Part shown: in pieces, positions 56,362 through 64,000 of the stretch
How positions within the stretch are numbered: position 1 is the stretch's first letter
Layout of the letters: the number at the start of each line of letters is the position of its first letter
DNA from: Grimontia celer
GTDB taxonomy: Bacteria; Pseudomonadota; Gammaproteobacteria; Enterobacterales; Vibrionaceae
Assembly: GCF_900055185.1 (NCBI RefSeq)
Contig: NZ_FIZX01000001.1
Span: 2,232,001-2,296,000, forward strand
Reading direction: 5' to 3'
DNA length: 64,000 bases
Translations under genes and position numbers: made by a program
The notes under the pieces: generated by a model
Seen by the model: the letters and a program-made list of their open reading frames with translations, nothing else
What the model was told of the DNA's origin: nothing
Database searches by the model: none

Positions 56362-56540
56362 CTATCTTTGTTCTTCAAGGTTATGTACCGCCACCGGTAA
56401 CGGTCTGCGTGCAAAAAAACAATGTTCATAACCCTCCTTGGCACTTTGTCAGTATTCACGTAGAGCACAAAGCTCAGGCTCATTATTTTGCGGTGTAGCT
56501 CAGTATCTTTCAGCCCAAGCTTTTAGCTCGCTCACATTTA

Positions 56541-56858
56541 TCAAATGGTCACTGCCGTCCCGCTAACACTCACCATCAACATTCCACCATTGGGGCCGAC
56601 CACTTCATAATCAAGGTCAATCCCCACCACAGCGTTTCCTCCTGCGGCACGTGCCCGCTCTCTGAGTTCTTCGAATGCAATTTCACGCGCCTTAGCAAGT
56701 TCTTGCTCGTAAGCCGCCGAGCGACCGCCGACTATGTCGCGAATGCTCGCAAAAATATCTTTAAAAATATTCGCACCCAGGATTGCTTCACCAACGACTA
56801 CGCCATGGTAGTGTCTAATTTCGCGTCCCTGTACTGTTGGAGTAGTGGTTAAGATCAT
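56541..56858 (-). CDS. ybjQ: YbjQ family protein (UPF0145)
   Basis: 105 residues. Conserved YbjQ pattern: [21 protein letters not shown], then [16 protein letters not shown], and [17 protein letters not shown]. It is a small cytoplasmic pentameric fold of unknown function, possibly heavy-metal binding. It is divergent from the DUF2956 gene. Confidence 0.92.
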   Translation of the reverse strand: MILTTTPTVQGREIRHYHGVVVGEAILGANIFKDIFASIRDIVGGRSAAYEQELAKAREIAFEELRERARAAGGNAVVGIDLDYEVVGPNGGMLMVSVSGTAVTI

Positions 56859-56981
56859 TTGTCCTTTCTCCCTTTTATTGTCATTAGAGGTCTGACACGA
56901 TTCTCAGATTTTGGTTTCGTGACATCCGTTTATCATCGTTATAATCGCTCACTAAGTGATACCGTTAAAGATGAAAATAAG

Positions 56982-57317
56982 ATGAGCAACGCGACGCCCT
57001 CGCCTGAAACCCAGCAAGAAGCCATGAAAATTGCCAAGGCGACGCAAAAGCCTGGACAGACCAAAGAACAAACCAAACTCATTGCTCAAGGCATAGAGAA
57101 AGGCATTGCGCTATACAAGAAACAACAGAAAGTTAAAGCGCGGGATCGCGATAAAGAGCGAAAAAAGCAGCTTAAACAAAAACAGGTTGATACAACCCAA
57201 GTGCAGGATGTGACTGAAACTGAACAGTCAGTGTCTACGTCTCGCAACCTTCTGCCTTGGGGACTGCTGATAGCCAGTTGGGTAGGGTTTGCAGCCTATA
57301 TAATGAGCAACCAATAA
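56982..57317 (+). CDS. DUF2956 family small membrane protein
   Basis: 111 residues from ATG 56982 (MSNATPSPETQQEAMKIA). The frame is open back to 56859, but the upstream stretch reads like intergenic DNA. A basic, Lys/Gln-rich helix (YKKQQKVKARDRDKERKK) precedes a C-terminal membrane helix (LLPWGLLIASWVGFAAYIM). Function unknown. It is 13 bp before the DUF1499 gene, likely the same transcript. Confidence 0.8.
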   Translation: MSNATPSPETQQEAMKIAKATQKPGQTKEQTKLIAQGIEKGIALYKKQQKVKARDRDKERKKQLKQKQVDTTQVQDVTETEQSVSTSRNLLPWGLLIASWVGFAAYIMSNQ

Positions 57318-57330
57318 CAGGGAATACACC

Positions 57331-57768
57331 ATGAAAAAGACGCTCTCACTCGCCACTGCCGGCGTAGCCATGATATTTGCGCTTGGATGCGCACAAGGAG
57401 AAGACGCCGTGACAGATAAATCTCTTAGTCCATGTGGCGACAAGCCAAACTGTGTATCCACACAAGACACTCGTGAAGACTTTAACGTGGCGCCTTTTGA
57501 ATTGGCCGAAGGCGTTTCTATGGCTCCAATCCTCGAAGTCGCGCTCAACATGCCCGGTGCCCGCCTTGGCGATCAAGAATCCGGTTACGCGCGTGTAGAG
57601 AGCGTCAGTAAGATCATGCGCTTTGTTGATGACCTGGAACTTCGCATTGATGGTGAACAACTGATTGTCCGTTCCGAGTCACGTGTCGGTTATTCTGACT
57701 TTGGCGTCAACCGCAAACGCGTTGAGGCGCTACGTGTGGCGCTTCAGGAAAAGGGACTTATCAAGTAA
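57331..57768 (+). CDS. DUF1499 lipoprotein
   Basis: 145 residues with a lipobox (FALGC, Cys20). The DUF1499 pattern is present: LSPCGDKPNCVSTQ near the start of the mature part, then FVDDLELRI and VRSESRVGYSDFGVNRKRVE. It is membrane-attached, function unknown. Its stop codon directly abuts the next ATG. Confidence 0.88.
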   Translation: MKKTLSLATAGVAMIFALGCAQGEDAVTDKSLSPCGDKPNCVSTQDTREDFNVAPFELAEGVSMAPILEVALNMPGARLGDQESGYARVESVSKIMRFVDDLELRIDGEQLIVRSESRVGYSDFGVNRKRVEALRVALQEKGLIK

Positions 57769-58125
57769 ATGGATATTCCGGCACTTAAAGCACACAGCGA
57801 ATCGCTGGTCGGTATCCGTCATGATGTGAAGTGGGGTGGTGTCGACGTTTACAGCGTGCACCAGACCAAGATGGTTTGCATTTTCTATGATGGAGAGAAG
57901 ATGGCCTGTAAGGTGCCGGAGGATTTGTTCATTATGATGGCGGAGATCCCGGATTGCCGTCCGGCGCCGCACCTAGCAAGGGCGGGATGGATAGAATTTG
58001 GCAAAAATTGTCCCCTGCCAACGGTGGAAATCGAAAATATCATTTCCCGTTCCTGGCATTTGGTGGTGGACAAATTGCCCAAATATGTTCAGAAATCGCT
58101 AAGGCCTGTTGGCGCCGAAGCCTGA
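57769..58125 (+). CDS. MmcQ/YjbR family DNA-binding-fold protein (DUF419)
   Basis: 118 residues, full-length family member. The sequence starts immediately after the previous stop. Motifs: FYDGEKMACKVPEDLF and the C-terminal ISRSWHLVVDKLPKYVQ, where SW/Y-L-V-lys is typical of YjbR proteins. Cytoplasmic, function unknown. Confidence 0.85.
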   Translation: MDIPALKAHSESLVGIRHDVKWGGVDVYSVHQTKMVCIFYDGEKMACKVPEDLFIMMAEIPDCRPAPHLARAGWIEFGKNCPLPTVEIENIISRSWHLVVDKLPKYVQKSLRPVGAEA

Positions 58126-58126
58126 A

Positions 58127-58163
58127 AACAAAAAACGCAGACTCGATAGCTGCGTTTTTTGTT
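58127..58163. terminator. Bidirectional terminator
   Basis: Stem AAAAACGCAG/CTGCGTTTTT with a 9-nt loop, between the convergent YjbR-like and winged-helix genes. Confidence 0.9.
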
Positions 58164-58445
58164 TTACACCGTAAGCGTTCCCATGATGTCCTGCTTACGC
58201 TCTTCAACCCACTCACGTTTGAATGGGCCCCAGTCAGTAAGGCGGTAGTACCCGTCGTTGTGGCGACGTCCATCCTGAATGAAAGACAATTCAATACCGA
58301 GACCTGCCAGAGACTTGATCACATCCTGAATAGTGCGGCGTGGCCAGCCAGTGGCTTCAATCAAACGCGGAACGTTTGGACGTTCCATTTCTTCAACCAA
58401 AAAAGCGAGATACAGTCTTCTTGCAAAAACCGGATTCAGTTCCAT
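58164..58445 (-). CDS. Small winged-helix DNA-binding protein (HTH_43-like)
   Basis: 93 residues. A helix-turn-helix at about 27-50 (VPRLIEATGWPRRTIQDVIKSL) followed by a wing (IELSFIQDGRRHNDGYYRL) and a basic C-terminal helix. The ribosome binding site is AGGAGG. No effector domain, so it may act as a simple repressor or architectural protein; target unknown. Confidence 0.8.
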   Translation of the reverse strand: MELNPVFARRLYLAFLVEEMERPNVPRLIEATGWPRRTIQDVIKSLAGLGIELSFIQDGRRHNDGYYRLTDWGPFKREWVEERKQDIMGTLTV

Positions 58446-58548
58446 TGAGACCTCCTAATATGACTGATTTCCATTATTCAATGAATTGCAAAGGAGGTAT
58501 TGCGCTTGATCAAAATGAACGTCTATTCATTAGCATGTCTTTTGGTCG

Positions 58549-58845
58549 TTAACTCTCTCCACACCATGCGCCTTGAATCGCATTGATCAGGTTTTCCACT
58601 TTGCTATCTGCAATGCGGTAAAAAACGGACTGAGACTCTTTGCGCGTCTCGACTAATCCAGCTTGTCGCAACACGGTGAGGTGCTGGGAAAAAGCAGATT
58701 GGCTCAAGGCACTATTCTCAAGAAGGCTCGAGACATTTTTCTCCCCTTCCCGCAACTGACAGAGCACCATCAACCTTTCTGGGTGCGCGAGAATTCTCAG
58801 CACTTTAGCTGCATCATTGGCTTGTTGTTGTAGTTCTTTACCCAT
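58549..58845 (-). CDS. ArsR-family repressor of the BigR/SqrR (persulfide-sensing) type
   Basis: 98 residues from ATG 58845; an in-frame TTG at 58854 is less likely. Winged helix with recognition helix SQSAFSQHLTVLRQAGLV. Two Cys, C29 (LMVLCQLREGE) and C95 (AWCGES), are 66 residues apart, exactly the spacing of the sensor cysteines in BigR (42/108) and SqrR (41/107), and the metal-site residues of classical ArsR are absent. It would be released from DNA when the cysteines form a persulfide bridge. A perfect inverted repeat sits 16 nt upstream, suggesting autoregulation. No sulfide-oxidation genes are near. Confidence 0.85.
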   Translation of the reverse strand: MGKELQQQANDAAKVLRILAHPERLMVLCQLREGEKNVSSLLENSALSQSAFSQHLTVLRQAGLVETRKESQSVFYRIADSKVENLINAIQGAWCGES

Positions 58846-58860
58846 TGCTGGCAAACACCC

Positions 58861-58886
58861 ATTAAATTAGATTTATCTAATTTAAT
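58861..58886. promoter_or_regulatory. Operator of the BigR-like repressor
   Basis: Perfect 12-bp inverted repeat, arm ATTAAATTAGAT, spacer TT. The TTAGAT/ATCTAA core is like operators described for BigR-type repressors. Confidence 0.75.
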
Positions 58887-59050
58887 TTACATCAGAAACC
58901 GCTAATGTAGAAGTTTTGAATGAAATTGATTTATGAAGCTATTCGAATAGAAGTTTATTCAATGAAGGGGGAAGTCGCCTCACGCCTTGCTTTCAACACT
59001 TCGCAATGTCAATCTAGCACCCTCGACGTAGCACTATGAGGAAACAGTGA

Positions 59051-59401
59051 ATGACCACAATGGTTTACGGGATTAAGAATTGCGACACCATCAAGAAAGC
59101 GCTGAAGTGGCTTGATGCGGAAGGCAAACCGTACACGTTTCATGATTACCGTAAAGACGGTATCGATCAGGAAATGTTAAAGCAATTTGTGGAAAAGCTG
59201 GGCTGGGAAGCACTGGTCAACAAACGTGGTACCACCTTCCGAGGACTTTCCGAAGAACAAAAGAACAATCTGGATGAATCCAATGCCGTCTCTTTGATGC
59301 TGGTTCATCCTGCCATGATTAAGCGCCCTCTTTTGGTTCACAACGACACGTATCACCTCGGCTTCAAAGCTGGAGAATACGAGACAATTTTTAGCAAATA
59401 A
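59051..59401 (+). CDS. yffB: YffB, ArsC/Spx-family thioredoxin-fold protein
   Basis: 116 residues. N-terminal [19 protein letters not shown] has the single active Cys of the ArsC/Spx group (NCDTIKKA rather than a CxxC), and [17 protein letters not shown] is the family C-terminus. Usually annotated as a glutathione-dependent reductase; substrate unknown. It is 31 bp before dapE, as in E. coli. Confidence 0.9.
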   Translation: MTTMVYGIKNCDTIKKALKWLDAEGKPYTFHDYRKDGIDQEMLKQFVEKLGWEALVNKRGTTFRGLSEEQKNNLDESNAVSLMLVHPAMIKRPLLVHNDTYHLGFKAGEYETIFSK

Positions 59402-59432
59402 CACCGATTTAAGAACAAGGACACACAACCCC

Positions 59433-60569
59433 ATGACAGACAGTGCGGTATTGTCTCTGGCCAAGGAATTAATAGGCCGTCCATCCGTGACTCCAGAAGA
59501 TGAAGGATGTCAGGAACTGATGATCGAGCGCCTCGAAGCGCTGGGATTCAAAATCGAACGCATGGTGTTTGAAGACACCACCAACCTTTGGGCTCGTCGC
59601 GGTACTGAAGGCCCGCTGTTTGCCTTTGCTGGTCATACTGATGTGGTACCAGCAGGCCCTTTAGAACAGTGGAAAACGCCTCCCTTTGAACCGACGATCG
59701 TAGACGGCTACCTGCATGGCCGTGGTGCGGCTGACATGAAAGGCTCACTGGCCGCTATGGTGGTCGCAACTGAGCGCTTTATCGCAGAAAACCCGGATCA
59801 CCGTGGTTCATTGGGATTCCTTATCACCTCTGATGAAGAAGGCCCGTTTATCAACGGAACGACCCGTGTGGTCGACACCCTGATGGCACGTGATGAAATC
59901 ATCGACATGTGCATTGTTGGCGAGCCAAGCAGCACGAACGCGGTGGGTGATGTGGTGAAAAACGGCCGTCGCGGCTCACTGACAGGTGATGTCACCTTCA
60001 AAGGTATCCAAGGCCACGTTGCCTATCCGCACCTTGCTAAAAACCCAGTGCATCTGGCTCTGCCAGCACTGGCAGAGCTGACCGGCGTTCAATGGGATGA
60101 AGGTAACGCCTACTTCCCGCCAACCAGCCTGCAAATTCCAAACGTCGCCGCTGGAACAGGCGCAAGTAATGTTGTTCCGGGTGAGTTCCATGTCCAGTTC
60201 AATTTACGTTACAGCACCGAACTGACTGCGCAGGACATCGAAACCCGCACGCATGCAATCTTCGACGCGCACGGTCTGGACTACGATATCAAATGGACCT
60301 ACAACGGTTTGCCGTTCCTGACAGATGCTGGTTCTTTGCTTGATGCTGTCGTTGAAGCCGTGGACGAAGTGAACAGCGAGAAGCCTCAGCTTCTCACCAC
60401 TGGCGGCACCTCTGATGGTCGCTTTATCGCGCAAATGGGCGGTCAGGTGATTGAGTTAGGTCCGGTCAACGCCACCATCCACAAAGTGAATGAGTGTGTG
60501 AAGATTGATGATCTTGAGAAACTGACTGACATGTACCAGAAAGTATTGGAGAAAGTGCTGGCCAAATGA
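59433..60569 (+). CDS. dapE: Succinyl-diaminopimelate desuccinylase
   Basis: 378 residues. M20-type metallohydrolase with [12 protein letters not shown] (His and Asp metal ligands), [10 protein letters not shown] (bridging Asp), [10 protein letters not shown] (catalytic Glu pair) and the C-terminal metal His in NATIHKVNE. It makes LL-diaminopimelate for lysine and peptidoglycan. The stop overlaps the start of the next gene by 4 bp. dapA is also in this window, at the right edge. Confidence 0.97.
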   Translation: MTDSAVLSLAKELIGRPSVTPEDEGCQELMIERLEALGFKIERMVFEDTTNLWARRGTEGPLFAFAGHTDVVPAGPLEQWKTPPFEPTIVDGYLHGRGAADMKGSLAAMVVATERFIAENPDHRGSLGFLITSDEEGPFINGTTRVVDTLMARDEIIDMCIVGEPSSTNAVGDVVKNGRRGSLTGDVTFKGIQGHVAYPHLAKNPVHLALPALAELTGVQWDEGNAYFPPTSLQIPNVAAGTGASNVVPGEFHVQFNLRYSTELTAQDIETRTHAIFDAHGLDYDIKWTYNGLPFLTDAGSLLDAVVEAVDEVNSEKPQLLTTGGTSDGRFIAQMGGQVIELGPVNATIHKVNECVKIDDLEKLTDMYQKVLEKVLAK

Positions 60570-61240
60570 GTTGGACCCTTTCATCACTGACAGGACAATC
60601 ACAAGACCATCTGTGTACACTCGCAGATGGTCTGATGCTGCATAATGAGGTTCAGTCGGATTTTTTGGCTATGCAGAGTGCCGCAGAAAAAGCCGGATTT
60701 GAACTCACTATTGCCAGCAGCTTTCGTGACTTCACCCGTCAGCAGATGATATGGGACAACAAGTTCAATGGCCTTCGCCCCATACTTGATGGTGACGGAA
60801 ATCCTTTGGATGTCAGCCAGTTCAGTGAAGACGATAAAGTACGCGCTATATTGCGCTGGTCAGCCTTGCCGGGGGCAAGCCGTCATCACTGGGGCACCGA
60901 TATCGACATCTATGCAAAAAACCTCTTGCCTGAAAGTATCTCCACCCAGCTTGAGCCTTGGGAATACCTTACCGGACACCAAAAGCCTTTCTTTGATTGG
61001 CTTTTGATCAACATGAAAACACACGGCTTTTACCTACCTTATCGCGAAGATAGAGGCGGTGTGGCATTTGAGCCCTGGCACATCAGCCATATCCCAACCA
61101 CGCAAGGGGCGCTGGATATCCTCACGCCTGACGCACTCCGCACCGCGATCGCATCTTCTGACATCGCTGGACGGGAAACTGTGCTAAACCAGCTGGATTG
61201 GATATATTTTCAGTACGTCTCGAACGTTTGTGAGGTCTGA
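60566..61240 (+). CDS. M15-family D-alanyl-D-alanine carboxypeptidase (VanY/LdcB-like)
   Basis: 224 residues, no obvious signal peptide. Zinc-site motifs [12 protein letters not shown] (His and Asp ligands, about 112-123) and EPWHISH (catalytic Glu and His, about 173-179) are those of M15B peptidases; SSFRDFTRQ is also conserved. It would trim peptidoglycan stem peptides or recycled muropeptides. Lack of a signal peptide suggests a cytoplasmic, recycling role. ATGA overlap with dapE shows translational coupling. Confidence 0.88.
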   Translation: MSWTLSSLTGQSQDHLCTLADGLMLHNEVQSDFLAMQSAAEKAGFELTIASSFRDFTRQQMIWDNKFNGLRPILDGDGNPLDVSQFSEDDKVRAILRWSALPGASRHHWGTDIDIYAKNLLPESISTQLEPWEYLTGHQKPFFDWLLINMKTHGFYLPYREDRGGVAFEPWHISHIPTTQGALDILTPDALRTAIASSDIAGRETVLNQLDWIYFQYVSNVCEV

Positions 61241-61242
61241 AC

Positions 61243-61452
61243 ATGGATATACTCACCAATCCCTACGTGATCATTTTTATTGTGGTCGCCGTTGTGGTCA
61301 GCAACATCATGGCACTGAAATACACGGCCAATGCCAAATTCGGTATGAAGCAAAAGCCTAAGCCAAAAGATGAAGACCAAAGCAACGAGCAAAAGAAAGA
61401 GCGAAAGCCTTACGATGATGAGGATGACGACGACAAATCGTCTTTCTGGTGA
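61243..61452 (+). CDS. DUF2897 small membrane protein
   Basis: 69 residues: one N-terminal membrane helix (PYVIIFIVVAVVVSNIMAL), then a Lys-rich stretch and an acidic tail (DDEDDDDKSSFW). Starts 2 bp after the peptidase gene. E. coli carries a similarly built small protein (YpfN) in the same dapE neighbourhood; homology is not certain. Confidence 0.8.
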   Translation: MDILTNPYVIIFIVVAVVVSNIMALKYTANAKFGMKQKPKPKDEDQSNEQKKERKPYDDEDDDDKSSFW

Positions 61453-61458
61453 TCGAAA

Positions 61459-61486
61459 GCGGCGACCAAAGGGTCGCCTTTTTTCA
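61459..61486 (+). terminator. Terminator of the yffB-dapE operon
   Basis: GGCGACC-AAAG-GGTCGCC followed by six T. Confidence 0.92.
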
Positions 61487-61500
61487 GTCTGAAACTTTTT

Positions 61501-61516
61501 GCGCAAACGTTTGCGT
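61501..61516. promoter_or_regulatory. PurR operator of purC
   Basis: GCGCAAACGTTTGCGT contains the perfect palindrome CGCAAACGTTTGCG, the PurR consensus. A -10-like TATCAT lies at 61546-61551. Confidence 0.9.
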
Positions 61517-61660
61517 TTTCAGTAACAGCACATGTTCAGTTCTGGTATCATGCAAGGCGTTTGGAGGGTGAGAGTCAGGAAGTCGCCGCTCTCACCGCAT
61601 AGAATATTGTCTTGCCAGTGACGAAGCCTCGTCCGGCCACTTTTAGATAGGAATGTCTCA

Positions 61661-62764
61661 ATGAGCCTTGCGAATCAAGTTCTCGCCGTTAACGACGATC
61701 TTCCCATTCGTACCCACCAACCTGTTCACAGCGGTAAAGTCCGCTCTGTCTACTGGCTGACAGAAGAAGACAGCAAACGTCTTATTCAGGAAAAAGGCTA
61801 TGACGTTGCCCCTGATGCGCCACTGGCCATCATGGTGATCAGTGACCGTATCTCCGCGTTCGATTGTATCTGGCATGCTGAAGGCGGCCTGAAAGGCGTC
61901 CCTGGTAAAGGCGCTGCACTGAATGCCATTTCCAACCACTGGTTCCGCCTGTTCAAGGAAAATGGCCTGGCAGACAGTCATATTCTTGATATTCCCCACC
62001 CGTTTGTTTGGATTGTTCAAAAAGCCAAACCCGTCATGATTGAAGCTATTTGCCGTAAATACATCACGGGTTCAATGTGGCGTGCCTACGCAAAAGGCGA
62101 GCGCGAATTCTGTGGCATTGAATTGCCTGAAGGACTGGAAAAAGATAAAGCGCTGCCAGAGCTTCTGATCACACCATCGACCAAAGGTATTCTAAAAGGC
62201 ATTCCAGGTGTGCCTGAAGCGGATGACGTGAACATCACCCGCAAGAACATCGAAGATAACTTCGCTGCGTTTAATTTCTCATCTGCTGATGACATTGCGC
62301 GATACGAAACCTTGCTCAAAGAAGGTTTTGGCGTGATCAGCAACGCACTCGAAATGATTGACCAAACCTTCGTCGATACTAAGTTTGAGTTTGGTTATGT
62401 TACTGATGCAGCTGGTAAAGAAAAGCTCATCTACATGGATGAAGTGGGTACACCGGACTCTTCCCGTATTTGGGACACCAAGGAATACGTGGCTGGCAAT
62501 ATTGTTGAAAATTCCAAAGAAGGCTTCCGCCAGTTCCTGCTGAACTATTTCCCTGATCCAGACATTCTGCTCAACAAAGAACGTATGCCAGAGCGTGAAG
62601 CTTTAGCACGCGACAACGACTTGCCTGTAGATGCACTGATGGACATATCGCGCACCTACATTGGCATCGCAGAGAAAATCACTGGCGCACCGATTCATCT
62701 GAGTGACAACCCGAAACAGGAAATCATCGACATCCTGAAAGAAGAATACGGTTTGATCGACTGA
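61661..62764 (+). CDS. purC: SAICAR synthetase (phosphoribosylaminoimidazole-succinocarboxamide synthase)
   Basis: 367 residues, the long form found in Vibrio rather than the ~237-residue enteric form. Motifs [33 protein letters not shown] and [13 protein letters not shown] are typical. It joins CAIR and aspartate in purine synthesis. Under PurR control by the operator 145 bp upstream. It is convergent with bamC. Confidence 0.97.
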   Translation: MSLANQVLAVNDDLPIRTHQPVHSGKVRSVYWLTEEDSKRLIQEKGYDVAPDAPLAIMVISDRISAFDCIWHAEGGLKGVPGKGAALNAISNHWFRLFKENGLADSHILDIPHPFVWIVQKAKPVMIEAICRKYITGSMWRAYAKGEREFCGIELPEGLEKDKALPELLITPSTKGILKGIPGVPEADDVNITRKNIEDNFAAFNFSSADDIARYETLLKEGFGVISNALEMIDQTFVDTKFEFGYVTDAAGKEKLIYMDEVGTPDSSRIWDTKEYVAGNIVENSKEGFRQFLLNYFPDPDILLNKERMPEREALARDNDLPVDALMDISRTYIGIAEKITGAPIHLSDNPKQEIIDILKEEYGLID

Positions 62765-62784
62765 TTCTTGAAAAATGAGAGACA

Positions 62785-62815
62785 AAAAAAGAGGACGCCT
62801 TGGCGTCCTCTTTCT
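62785..62815. terminator. Bidirectional terminator between purC and bamC
   Basis: 12-bp stem AAAGAGGACGCC/GGCGTCCTCTTT, 2-nt loop, A-run on the left and short T-run on the right. Confidence 0.88.
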
Positions 62816-62829
62816 CGTTCTGTACAGAC

Positions 62830-63855
62830 TTATTGGTTGTTTAAACGCTCTACGGCGGCAGTGAATGCAGGCGCGATACCGGCCAACACATCTTCACTTA
62901 CAGGCTTGCCTGAACTATCCGTCACGTTAATTGACGTACGGTTACCCAAGTCACCCAACAGAATGTTGTAGTTTTTCTGGCTAAGCTGAAGTGGCAACAC
63001 ACCAATTTCTTCCCAGAACTCATCATCCGGGGACTTGAATTCGACAGTCAAAGTACCTTGCGAGCGGTTACGATCTTCGATGGTGAACCCAAGCTCACTC
63101 AAGATATTCGGGAAGCGTTCCCAGAACACTTCATACGGTGCACGAGCGATAATGACTGGCGATCCACCCCGGTCTTTACCTAGGCTAATTGGAATGTTCT
63201 TCACCAACTCCAGCGCGCGCAAACGTGCTTCTTCACGCAGGTCGGCATCATAACGGGCAGTAATCATATTAGTCATTTGCGCGTTATAGCGGTCACGTGA
63301 TGCCTGGGTCAGGTTATCTGCAGAGCCGTTACGCTTCCATTCCACCATTTCGATGTGGAAACCATAACGATTACGTTCCTCTACGGGTTTCACCACATAG
63401 CGACTTTCAATGACTTCTTCATCTTCGTCAATCGTCCAGACCAGCCAATCCGTTTCAATGCCGTCTGGCGATGAAGTGCGAACCGGGATCTGAGATTTTG
63501 CCGTCATGTCCTCAATGGTTTCCCATAGGCGCTGTGCTTGTTCTTCACGTGGCATCCAGACAGTGACACCCTGTCTGTTCTGCTCATAGCGTGCACCCGG
63601 GATCAACTCAAGTATTTGCTGAGGTGGACGTATATCGATATCACGACCTACCGGGCCTTGGAAATCATTAGCTGGAATGCGGTAAGCACCGGAAAACTCA
63701 GGCTGCTGGTCAGGAAGGTTTTTCCAATCTGACAGCGGTGGTGTTTCAAGGTATTTAAAATCATCCGACGCCTGACGGCGCGAATCAGCGCTCGAGCAGG
63801 CCGCCAGCATAGCGACCATCACAGCACTCAAGCCGAACTTAAAAACAGGTTTCAT
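62830..63855 (-). CDS. bamC: BamC outer-membrane assembly lipoprotein
   Basis: 341 residues, lipobox MLAAC with Cys20. The N-terminal unstructured segment (FKYLETPPLSDWKNLPDQQ) is the conserved part that binds BamD, followed by two helix-grip domains (about 95-215 and 225-335). It is a part of the BAM complex. It follows dapA by 18 bp, the usual dapA-bamC pair. Confidence 0.96.
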   Translation of the reverse strand: MKPVFKFGLSAVMVAMLAACSSADSRRQASDDFKYLETPPLSDWKNLPDQQPEFSGAYRIPANDFQGPVGRDIDIRPPQQILELIPGARYEQNRQGVTVWMPREEQAQRLWETIEDMTAKSQIPVRTSSPDGIETDWLVWTIDEDEEVIESRYVVKPVEERNRYGFHIEMVEWKRNGSADNLTQASRDRYNAQMTNMITARYDADLREEARLRALELVKNIPISLGKDRGGSPVIIARAPYEVFWERFPNILSELGFTIEDRNRSQGTLTVEFKSPDDEFWEEIGVLPLQLSQKNYNILLGDLGNRTSINVTDSSGKPVSEDVLAGIAPAFTAAVERLNNQ

Positions 63856-63873
63856 TAAAACTCCAAAGAAGCG

Positions 63874-64000
63874 TTACAGCACGCCTGCATCCAACAGAGC
63901 CTGCTTCACTTTAGGCTGCAGTTTCACATCCAAAATGGTCAGCGGCAGACGCAGTGTACCGTCCGCGATCAAGCCCATTTCATGCAATGCCCACTTCACT
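63874..64000 (-). CDS. dapA: DapA 4-hydroxy-tetrahydrodipicolinate synthase, C-terminal fragment at window edge
   Basis: The last 41 codons read [20 protein letters not shown] then [21 protein letters not shown] before the stop at 63874. This matches the DapA C-terminus (VKWA..ELGL....LRLP). The start lies beyond the window. It makes the first committed lysine/DAP intermediate, and pairs with bamC. Confidence 0.92.
   Translation of the reverse strand, partial: VKWALHEMGLIADGTLRLPLTILDVKLQPKVKQALLDAGVL

Noticed and set aside
58459-58551. 30-codon frame MTDFHYSMNCKGG... between two regulator genes
   Set aside because: Has ATG and a stop but no clear ribosome binding site and overlaps the end of the repressor gene; too short to support without expression data.
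58939-58951. Palindrome CTATTCGAATAG near the BigR-like operator
   Set aside because: A short AT-rich palindrome with no relation to the operator arm; likely chance.

Overview
The window reads as chromosomal DNA of a marine gammaproteobacterium of the family Vibrionaceae. The evidence is the flagellar gene order (flagellins-flaG-fliD-flaI-fliS, flgBCDEFGHIJ, flgKL, cheV-cheR, flgAMN, flgPO/flgT), the vemP-secD-secF unit, the long PurC, a GbpA-like chitin LPMO and the zipA/ligA/porin neighbourhood. Base composition looks close to 50% GC, which would fit Grimontia or Enterovibrio, but the genus is a guess. No phage, integron, CRISPR array or rRNA was seen.

Region 1 (1-27.7 kb) is a nearly complete set of late flagellar genes. 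It runs from the first codons of fliS through flaI, fliD, flaG and two tandem flagellins. A divergent TPR-glycosyltransferase gene (5356-7452) follows, and is the best candidate for something new: it abuts the flagellins, has its own sigma-54 promoter, and resembles the flagellin glycosyltransferase FlmG in layout. A sugar-efflux MFS gene with a divergent AraC regulator and a 276-bp MITE separate this block from flgL, flgK, an unknown membrane protein, flgJIHGF, flgEDCB, cheR, cheV, flgA, flgM, flgN, flgP, flgO and flgT. Sigma-54-like and sigma-28 promoters can be read in front of most units, so the regulon logic (FlrC/sigma-54, then FliA/FlgM) is visible in the sequence.

Region 2 (27.8-35.7 kb) holds tRNA-Arg(CCT), two paralogous OprD/chitoporin-like porins with CRP-like sites and a shared leader motif, gltX, a tiny secreted Cys-containing peptide and ligA.

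Region 3 (35.8-45.2 kb) is a plus-strand block lying between ligA and zipA, which are usually neighbours. It contains vemP (an export-monitoring arrest peptide), secD2-secF2, a second MITE copy, a thiol-redox operon (unknown membrane protein, scsB, scsD, scsC) and a chitin-active LPMO.

Region 4 (45.3-64 kb) is core metabolism and small housekeeping genes: zipA, cysZ, cysK, ptsH-ptsI-crr, a GH2 beta-mannosidase, a YfeX-like DyP peroxidase, several DUF proteins, a BigR/SqrR-like persulfide-type repressor with a perfect 12-bp inverted-repeat operator, yffB-dapE-M15 peptidase-DUF2897, purC with a textbook PurR box, bamC and the end of dapA.
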